Of a DNA stretch of 12,503 bases, positions 7,604 to 12,503 are shown piece after piece. Positions within the stretch are counted from its first letter, which is position 1; the number at the start of each line of letters is the position of its first letter. The stretch spans positions 1 to 12,503 of the forward strand of contig DALYJJ010000164.1 of assembly GCA_031969915.1 (NCBI GenBank). The letters are read 5' to 3'. A model generated the notes under the pieces. The model saw nothing but the letters and a program-made list of their open reading frames with translations, did not search any database and had not been told where the DNA came from. The translations under genes and the position numbers were made by a program. Source of the stretch: DALYJJ01 sp031969915. GTDB taxonomy: Bacteria > Acidobacteriota > Terriglobia > Bryobacterales > Bryobacteraceae.

Positions 7604-8404
7604 TCATCGCTTCCTTTGTTGGCGCGAAGTTTCCATTCGAACTCGATTGGCTTCCTGAACGGAACTCATTTCGGGCGAAGTCAACTGCGTCGGATCGCAC
7701 GAGGACAATCCACGCATGCAGTTGTCGAAGTTGCGCTTCGAAGCCGATTTGCGAACGGCTTCCAGGTCCGCTCCGGCGAGCGCGAGAGGATCGCACCGTT
7801 GGACACCGTTCAGGCAAGCCTCCCGGTTGACCCTGGCCCGCTCCGCCGTCACGGCCGCCTCTTCCGTCGTGTCAAGCGCCAGTGGATCGCAAGCCGCCGC
7901 GCCAGCCATACACGCTTTGAGGTTCCTTTGCTTCGCCGTGGCCCGGGTGGCCTGCAGCTCGGCGGGGGCCAGTTGCAGAGGGTCACACGTTGCGCTTCCC
8001 TCCAGACACCGCTCAAAGTTTCGCTTCTGGCGCCCGGCCCGAACCCGCGCCATCTCGTCTTTGGTGAGCTCCGCCGGAATGCAAAGGGGACTTCCCGCCG
8101 AACAGCGCTCCAGGTTCTGGCGGCGCCGGACGGCACTGACGCTCCGGCTCTCCTCGGCGGTCAGCCGGGTGGGGTCGCAGCCCGGGCTGCCTTTCAGACA
8201 CTGTTCCAGATTGCGGCGCCGGCCCGCCTGTCCCACTGCCTGCAGTTCCTGCGGCGTCAATTGCGAGAGATCGCAACTGGAGAACCCGGCGCTGCAAGCC
8301 TCCAGGTTCCGCTTGCTGGCCTCGTCCCGGGGCCGCTGGGCGGGGCTCGGAGCCGCGCCGGCGCCCAGGACCAGGCAAATCGTCAGCCGCGTGGTGTGCC
8401 TCAT
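7604..8404 (-). CDS. Secreted protein of seven 32-residue two-cysteine repeats, function unknown
   Basis: This 266-residue protein is on the opposite strand to all its neighbours and I do not recognise a named family. It begins with a signal peptide-like segment (basic MRHTTR, hydrophobic LTICLVLGAGAA, then APSPAQ near residue 23), so export is likely. Residues 32-255 are seven tandem repeats of exactly 32 residues with no insertions. N2, C6, G9, C13 and L18 are invariant in all seven copies; D14, P15, E22 and V26 are kept in six. The spacing C-x6-C suggests one disulfide per repeat after export. The protein ends in a short basic tail (RQQRKR) with no membrane helix, so it is not an exosortase substrate or a C-terminally anchored protein. 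It converges on epsI with 11 bp between stop codons and is divergent from the TPR lipoprotein gene. The frame choice is supported by the ATG, the signal peptide and the perfect Cys spacing, none of which the opposite-strand frames have. Confidence 0.85.
   Translation of the reverse strand: MRHTTRLTICLVLGAGAAPSPAQRPRDEASKRNLEACSAGFSSCDLSQLTPQELQAVGQAGRRRNLEQCLKGSPGCDPTRLTAEESRSVSAVRRRQNLERCSAGSPLCIPAELTKDEMARVRAGRQKRNFERCLEGSATCDPLQLAPAELQATRATAKQRNLKACMAGAAACDPLALDTTEEAAVTAERARVNREACLNGVQRCDPLALAGADLEAVRKSASKRNFDNCMRGLSSCDPTQLTSPEMSSVQEANRVRMETSRQQRKR
7640..8311 (-). repeat. Seven tandem 96-bp coding repeats
   Basis: On the minus strand the copies lie at 8216-8311, 8120-8215, 8024-8119, 7928-8023, 7832-7927, 7736-7831 and 7640-7735. 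The protein period is exactly 32 residues throughout. The DNA copies differ widely, including many synonymous changes (for example AAC/AAT and TGC/TGT at the fixed Asn and Cys), so the expansion is old and the protein pattern has been kept by selection. The third copy is the most altered around the second Cys (CIP in place of CDP) and the first has CDL. Confidence 0.9.
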
Positions 8405-8413
8405 TCGTCCGTA

Positions 8414-8443
8414 ATTGTACTAGTCAACCGGTTACCGTCCCAA
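8414..8443 (-). promoter_or_regulatory. Possible promoter of the Cys-repeat gene
   Basis: Read on the minus strand, TTGGGA (8438-8443) and TACAAT (8414-8419) are separated by 18 bases, resembling a sigma-70 promoter with 4/6 and 5/6 matches. The -10 box ends nine bases before the ATG, so transcription would start within a few bases of the start codon and give a nearly leaderless mRNA. No Shine-Dalgarno sequence is seen in front of this ATG, which agrees with that, but the match may be chance. Confidence 0.25.
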
Positions 8444-8466
8444 TGCGGTGATCGCCTTACCGTCCC
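8432..8466. repeat. Pair of 10-bp direct repeats in the divergent intergenic region
   Basis: TTACCGTCCC occurs at 8432-8441 and again at 8457-8466, 25 bp apart start to start. The first copy runs out of an 8-bp palindrome, AACCGGTT (8426-8433). The region lies between two divergent genes (8405-8561, 157 bp) and overlaps the possible -35 box of the minus-strand gene, so an operator role is conceivable. Nothing else recognisable was seen in this spacer. Confidence 0.4.
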
Positions 8467-8561
8467 GGTTCGCTGTTCCGCAAGGTGTTAAGATACGGCT
8501 TGGCGACAATTCCAGGCCGGCCCGCGGTGGCTCCAGGCCGCCGCGCCGCACTGAGAGAACT

Positions 8562-10856
8562 ATGTCCCGCTCATACCTCTCCTTTTCGATTCTGATCGTG
8601 CTGATTTTTCTGGCGTCGTGCGCCTCAAGCCCGGAGTCCATGGTGAGCGCCGGCAATAAGTTCTTCGATCAGGGCAAGTACGAAGACGCGCTGCTGCAGT
8701 ATCGCCGCGCCATGCAGAAGAGCCCAAACTACGGAGACGCCTACTATCGGGCCGGTTTGGCGGAAGTGAAGCTCGGCCGGCTCGGCCCGGCCCTGACGGC
8801 CTTCGACCAGGCCGTGCAGTTGACGCCGCAGAGCACCGACGCCGCCGCCAGCTACGGAGAAGTTGCGGTGCCGGCCTATCTCGGCGATCCAACCAGGCCC
8901 CGCCGTTTGTACGACCGGATCACCCGCGTCGCCGATGACCTGCTCAAGGCCGACCCGAACTCCTTCGCCGGCTTGCGCATGAAAGGCTATCTCGCCCTGG
9001 CCGATGTCCGGAGCGAGGACGCGATCTCCTTCTTCCGGAGAGCGCTGGCCATCAAGCCGGATCATCCGGAAGTCTCTTCGGCGCTGGTGCAAGTGTACTT
9101 CTATGAGGGCCGGAACAAAGAGGCGGAGGAGTTGGCGAACACCCTCATTGCCCGTCAGAAACACTTCGGGCCGGCCTATGACCTGCTCTACTTTCACTAC
9201 CTGGAGACCGGCCAGGCCGCTGCCGCCGAGAAGATCCTGCAGTCGAAGGTGAGCAGCAATCCGAGTTCCAGCGTCTTCGCGATTCAACTCGCCCGGCACT
9301 ATTTCCGGGCCAAGAGGATGGATCTGATGGCGTCGGAAATCAGCCGCCTCGTCTCCTCCCAGAACCCGGTGCCCGACGGCCCGATGGACGCCGGTGACTT
9401 CTATCGGGAAATCGGCCGCCCGGAAGAGGCGCTCAACGCCTACCGTACCGGTGAATCCCTCTTTCCCAAACAGAAGGTGGACTATCAGAAGCGTCAGGTT
9501 GCCCTGCTGATTTCCGCCGGCCGGAAACCCGAGGCCGAGAAAGTACTGGACGGTATCCTCTCCGCAAATCCGAAGGACGCCGACGCGCTCGCTTCCCAGG
9601 CGATGCTCCAACTCGCCGGCGGCGAGCCGGAGCCCGCCACGCGCGCTTTGGCCACGCTCGAGTCTCTGATCAAGGAGCATCCCTCGGATTCCCGTTACCG
9701 CCTCGACTATGCCCGCGCCCTGCGCGTCCGGGACCGCGACGAGGACGCCCGTCTCCAGTTATTGGAGTTACTCCGGCGCGACGGCACGAATCGGGAAGCT
9801 CTGCGGCACGTCGCGGAGATCTACATTCGCCGCCGGCAGGTGGACGAAGCGCTCCGGTATGCGGACCAGCTCCTGGCCCTCGAACCGAACACACCAAGTG
9901 CGGTCCTGGTCCGTACCGCCGCCCTGGTCGCGCGAGGCCAGGTCAGCGAAGCCCAAGCCGCGCTGACCAAGCTCGTCAGGGACTTCCCGGATCTGCGCGA
10001 GGCGCAACTGCAACTGGGACTTCTGTACGTTACACAGAAGCGTTTCCCCGAGGCCGAAGCGCTCTTTGCCAAGTATTACCGCGCCGGCGAGAACGACCTT
10101 CGGGCGCTGCGTGGTTTGGTCGAAGCCTATATCGCCCAGAACCAATCCGCCCGAGCGATGAGCCTGCTGCAGGAAGAGGTTCGCCGCAACCCGCAGTCCA
10201 ATAACCTGCGGACCGTGCTCGCTTCCACCGCCGCGCGCGTCGGCAATCTCGATCTGGCCATCGCCGAGTACGAGAAACTCGCGAAGGTGTTCACCAACTC
10301 GTCGGAAATCTATCTCCAGCTCGGCGTTCTTTACAGCCGGAAAGGGGATACGCAAACCGCCCTCACCTACTTACAGAAGGGCGTTGAAACGGTTCCGAAT
10401 AACTCCGAGGCCTTGGCCAGTTACGCCGAGGCGCTCGGTCAGGCAGGCCGGCTCGAAGAGGCCAAGGCGACTTACCGCCGCAGTCTCGCCATCCGCTCAG
10501 ACAATGCCGCCGCCATGAACAACCTGGCGTTCCTGATGGCGGAAACCAATGACAACCTCGATGAGGCTTTGACCATGGCCCGGGCGGCCGCGCAGAAAGC
10601 CCCCGAAAACCTCGACTTCGCCGACACCGTCGGCTGGATCTACCTCAAGCGGAAGAACCTGGACAGCGCCGTGCTCATGTTTCAGAACCTGGTGAAGCGG
10701 AGCCCGGCCACGGCGTTGTTCCGCTATCACCTCGGTTTGGCTCTGGCTGCAAAGGGAGACCGCGACGCCGCGAGGGCCGAGTTTCAATCCGCTCTCAAAG
10801 CCAGCCCTTCGGCCTCCGACGCCCAACGAATCCGGGAAGCGATCGCTAAGCTCTAG
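8562..10856 (+). CDS. PrsT-like TPR lipoprotein of exosortase/PEP-CTERM systems
   Basis: This 764-residue protein opens with a lipoprotein signal peptide: MSRSYLSFS, a hydrophobic core LIVLIFL, and lipobox LASC with the lipidated Cys at residue 20. Ala at +2 suggests outer-membrane targeting if Lol rules apply. The remainder is a nearly continuous array of tetratricopeptide repeats of about 34 residues, for example around 25-90, 135-170, 320-360, 440-480 and 575-740. The last repeats (NNLAFLMAE, TVGWIYLKRKNLDSA, FRYHLGLALAAKGD) resemble the C-terminal part of PrsT, the TPR lipoprotein of PEP-CTERM/exosortase clusters; it is somewhat shorter than the roughly 900-residue PrsT type. The start at 8562 is chosen because it begins the signal peptide and follows GAGAG; the frame is open back to 8448, but that would bury the lipoprotein signal. 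Likely role: periplasmic scaffold for EPS export or for exosortase substrates (inferred from family and context). Confidence 0.88.
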   Translation: MSRSYLSFSILIVLIFLASCASSPESMVSAGNKFFDQGKYEDALLQYRRAMQKSPNYGDAYYRAGLAEVKLGRLGPALTAFDQAVQLTPQSTDAAASYGEVAVPAYLGDPTRPRRLYDRITRVADDLLKADPNSFAGLRMKGYLALADVRSEDAISFFRRALAIKPDHPEVSSALVQVYFYEGRNKEAEELANTLIARQKHFGPAYDLLYFHYLETGQAAAAEKILQSKVSSNPSSSVFAIQLARHYFRAKRMDLMASEISRLVSSQNPVPDGPMDAGDFYREIGRPEEALNAYRTGESLFPKQKVDYQKRQVALLISAGRKPEAEKVLDGILSANPKDADALASQAMLQLAGGEPEPATRALATLESLIKEHPSDSRYRLDYARALRVRDRDEDARLQLLELLRRDGTNREALRHVAEIYIRRRQVDEALRYADQLLALEPNTPSAVLVRTAALVARGQVSEAQAALTKLVRDFPDLREAQLQLGLLYVTQKRFPEAEALFAKYYRAGENDLRALRGLVEAYIAQNQSARAMSLLQEEVRRNPQSNNLRTVLASTAARVGNLDLAIAEYEKLAKVFTNSSEIYLQLGVLYSRKGDTQTALTYLQKGVETVPNNSEALASYAEALGQAGRLEEAKATYRRSLAIRSDNAAAMNNLAFLMAETNDNLDEALTMARAAAQKAPENLDFADTVGWIYLKRKNLDSAVLMFQNLVKRSPATALFRYHLGLALAAKGDRDAARAEFQSALKASPSASDAQRIREAIAKL

Positions 10857-10916
10857 ACCGCGTTTCCCAGTACCGCTCCTATTTCTTTGAAACAGGCATC
10901 TTGATATCTTCTGTTA

Positions 10917-10942
10917 GAGGGTTCACACTCGCTGGAGCCCTC
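10917..10942 (+). other. Weak stem-loop in the spacer before the WecA-type gene
   Basis: In the 139-bp spacer 10857-10995, bases 10917-10924 can pair with 10935-10942 (eight pairs including one G-U) around a 10-base loop. No T-run follows, so it does not look like an intrinsic terminator. The AT-richer stretch before it (10880-10916) contains TTGAAA and TTGATA but no -10 box at proper spacing, so I do not call a promoter. Confidence 0.25.
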
Positions 10943-10979
10943 GGCGGACAGATGTCGACTCCTGCTGCTTTCGTACTCC

Positions 10980-10987
10980 GGAGAGAG
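10980..10987 (+). promoter_or_regulatory. Ribosome binding site for the WecA-type gene
   Basis: GGAGAGAG ends eight bases before the ATG at 10996 and decides this start. It is flanked on both sides by CTCC (10976-10979 and 10990-10993). The left one makes the 8-bp palindrome CTCCGGAG; either could pair with the GGAG and partly mask it. Confidence 0.6.
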
Positions 10988-10995
10988 TCCTCCTC

Positions 10996-12495
10996 ATGTA
11001 CCTAGTCGCAACTCTGGGCATCATTTCGTTTCTGCTCTCGATCATTCTGACTCCGATCGTGCGCGATGCTTTTCTCCGCCGCGGCCTGGTGGACAAGCCG
11101 GACAACGTCCGCAAGTTTCACCATGCCGCCGTGCCCCGCATCGGAGGCATCGCCATCATGGTGTCGTATGCGATGGCATTCGTGTTCGGACTCGTCCTGC
11201 CCTTCTCCTACGCCGAGACCCTGCACGAAGTCCAGATCGGCGTCTGGAAGCTCTGCCTCGCGGCGGGCTTGATCTTCCTCACCGGCCTCCTTGACGACCT
11301 GAAGGTGCTCAATCCCTGGGAAAAGCTCGGCGAACAACTGGTGGCCGCGCTCATGGCCTACTCAGCGGGCGTTCAGATCCACTTCTTCCCGGGCGAATCG
11401 TGGGACATCTGGATCAGCCTCCCGGTTTCCTTGCTCTGGATCATTGGCTGCACCAACGCCTTCAACCTGATTGACGGACTGGACGGACTGGCCGCCGGAG
11501 TGGGGCTGTTCGCCACCGTGACTGTGCTCATCGCCGCCCTGTCCAACAACAACATGCAGTTGGCCCTCGTCACCGTCCCGCTCGCCGGCGCGCTGCTCGG
11601 TTTCCTTCGGTACAATTTCAACCCCGCCTCCGTGTTTCTGGGCGATAGCGGAAGCCTGACGGTCGGTTTTCTCCTGGGCTGCTACGGCGTGCTCTGGAGC
11701 CAGAAGTCCGCGACGATCCTCGGCATGGTGGCCCCGCTCATCTCCGTCTCCATCCCGCTGCTCGATACCGGGCTCTCCATCGTCCGCCGCTTCCTCCGTC
11801 ATCAGCCCATCTTCGGCGGAGACCGCGGCCACATCCACCATCGTCTGCTCGACCGCGGCCTCACGCCCCGGCGCGCGGCTCTGTTGATCTACGGATTCGC
11901 CGGCCTCGCCGCGTGCATCTCGCTCATCGAGGACGCCTCCCGGAACCAGATGAGCGGCGTGGTGATCGTGCTCTTCTGTGTCGCCACCTGGATCGGTGTC
12001 CAGCACCTCGGCTATACCGAGTTCGCGCTCGCCCGCCAGTTGTTCGTCAAGGGCGGATTCCGCCGGATCATCGACGCCCAGGCGCGCCTCCAGACCTTCG
12101 AGAAGGAACTCGCCGCCACTCAGTCCGTCGATGAGTGTTGGAACACCGTCGCGAAGAGCAGCGGCGCGTTCGGCTTCACCGGCGTTCGTATGCGCGCCTG
12201 CGGCAGAACCTTCGAACACACCTGGGCGGCCGATGACGTCAGCGTCCGGTGGCAGGTTCGCGTCCCGCTGCCCCTCCAGCAGTACGTCAACTTCCAGTGG
12301 ACCTTCGGCGGCGAGGAGTTGAGCATCGCCGTGCTCAACGGCTTCGTGAATTGCGTCCAGAGGGTCCTCACCGCCAAGTTCGGCTCCGGCGAGTTCAGCG
12401 CCGTCGAAGAGTCACCCGCACCCGCCTCGTTGCCGCCCAGTGAGCCCTCCTCCGTGCCCGAAACCACCCCCGCCCCGGTGGCCGGACAGAACTGA
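10996..12495 (+). CDS. WecA/MraY-family polyprenyl-phosphate sugar-1-phosphate transferase with C-terminal extension
   Basis: Residues 1 to about 345 form a complete polytopic WecA-type enzyme, which moves a HexNAc-1-phosphate (often GlcNAc-1-P) from a UDP-sugar to undecaprenyl phosphate and so starts glycan synthesis on the inner face of the membrane. Motifs in order: KFHHAAVPRIGG (40-51), TGLLDDLKVL (96-105, Mg-site DD at 100-101), NAFNLIDGLDGLAAG (154-168), FLGDSGS (214-220, D217) and GDRGHIHHRLLDRGL (275-289), the histidine loop of the WecA branch. The residues expected for catalysis are present. Family members usually end near 340-370 residues; this one has about 150 more. That part is soluble, begins after TEFALARQLF, looks loosely GAF-like (SVDECWNTVAKSSGAFGFTGVRM, split at 377-389 and 390-399) and ends in a Pro/Ser/Ala-rich tail (about 471-499). 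It is separated from the TPR gene by 139 bp. The exact sugar is unknown. Confidence 0.93.
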   Translation: MYLVATLGIISFLLSIILTPIVRDAFLRRGLVDKPDNVRKFHHAAVPRIGGIAIMVSYAMAFVFGLVLPFSYAETLHEVQIGVWKLCLAAGLIFLTGLLDDLKVLNPWEKLGEQLVAALMAYSAGVQIHFFPGESWDIWISLPVSLLWIIGCTNAFNLIDGLDGLAAGVGLFATVTVLIAALSNNNMQLALVTVPLAGALLGFLRYNFNPASVFLGDSGSLTVGFLLGCYGVLWSQKSATILGMVAPLISVSIPLLDTGLSIVRRFLRHQPIFGGDRGHIHHRLLDRGLTPRRAALLIYGFAGLAACISLIEDASRNQMSGVVIVLFCVATWIGVQHLGYTEFALARQLFVKGGFRRIIDAQARLQTFEKELAATQSVDECWNTVAKSSGAFGFTGVRMRACGRTFEHTWAADDVSVRWQVRVPLPLQQYVNFQWTFGGEELSIAVLNGFVNCVQRVLTAKFGSGEFSAVEESPAPASLPPSEPSSVPETTPAPVAGQN

Positions 12496-12503
12496 TTCCC
12501 ACC

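Noticed and set aside
7640..8311. The 96-bp periodic region as a possible CRISPR array or non-coding satellite
   Set aside because: There are no near-identical short repeats with unique spacers. The period is a whole number of codons and conservation is at protein level in one frame.
7379..8491. A + strand open frame of 370 codons across the Cys-repeat gene
   Set aside because: It overlaps the end of epsI, lacks a signal peptide or known motif, and its weak periodicity is only the mirror of the 96-bp coding repeat on the minus strand.
8501..8520. Possible sigma-54 (-24/-12) promoter before the TPR gene, looked for because PEP-CTERM systems often use PrsK/PrsR control
   Set aside because: TGGC is present at 8501 but the GC expected at the -12 spacing is absent, so the element does not fit.
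8448..8561. Upstream start at 8448 for the TPR lipoprotein
   Set aside because: It would place 38 residues before the lipoprotein signal peptide and lipobox Cys, which must be near the N-terminus.
10917..10942. Intrinsic terminator after the TPR gene
   Set aside because: The stem has eight pairs with one wobble and a 10-base loop, but no T-run follows, and it lies 60 bases past the stop.
11362..12219. Minus-strand open frame of 285 codons antisense to the WecA-type gene
   Set aside because: The + strand frame carries all WecA/MraY motifs; the antisense product is a low-complexity acidic/His-rich sequence typical of a shadow frame.

Overview
The window is GC-rich and almost fully coding. It reads as a chromosomal exopolysaccharide (EPS) locus with an exosortase, from a diderm bacterium. 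The combination of an exosortase, a separate EpsI protein, a PrsT-like TPR lipoprotein, a NodU/CmcH carbamoyltransferase and a secreted Cys-repeat protein suggests an acidobacterium of the Solibacter/Bryobacter type. That placement is inference from gene content and style; no rRNA or other taxonomic marker is present. A run of 10 Ns shows that this is a draft or scaffolded assembly.

Layout. Positions 2-7592 hold seven + strand genes with short or no gaps: a multi-pass membrane protein cut by the window edge and resembling an EPS repeat-unit polymerase; two GT4 glycosyltransferases; a carbamoyltransferase; a GT11-like (fucosyltransferase-type) glycosyltransferase; an exosortase; and EpsI, which overlaps the exosortase by 4 bp and contains the assembly gap. 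Positions 7604-8404 hold one opposite-strand gene for a small secreted protein built of exactly seven 32-residue repeats, each with two cysteines. From 8562 the + strand resumes with a 764-residue TPR lipoprotein, then a 139-bp spacer, then a WecA/MraY-type polyprenyl-phosphate sugar-1-phosphate transferase with an unusual C-terminal extension. The window ends 8 bases after it.

How it may work together (inference from families). The WecA-type enzyme would load the first sugar phosphate onto the lipid carrier. The GT4 and GT11-like enzymes would extend the repeat unit and the carbamoyltransferase would decorate it. The membrane protein at the left edge would polymerise it. The exosortase and EpsI would link EPS production to processing of exported proteins, with the TPR lipoprotein as an assembly factor. 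No protein ending in a recognisable exosortase sorting signal is encoded here, so the exosortase substrate must lie elsewhere.

The most unusual item is the seven-repeat cysteine protein at 7604-8404, whose function I cannot name.
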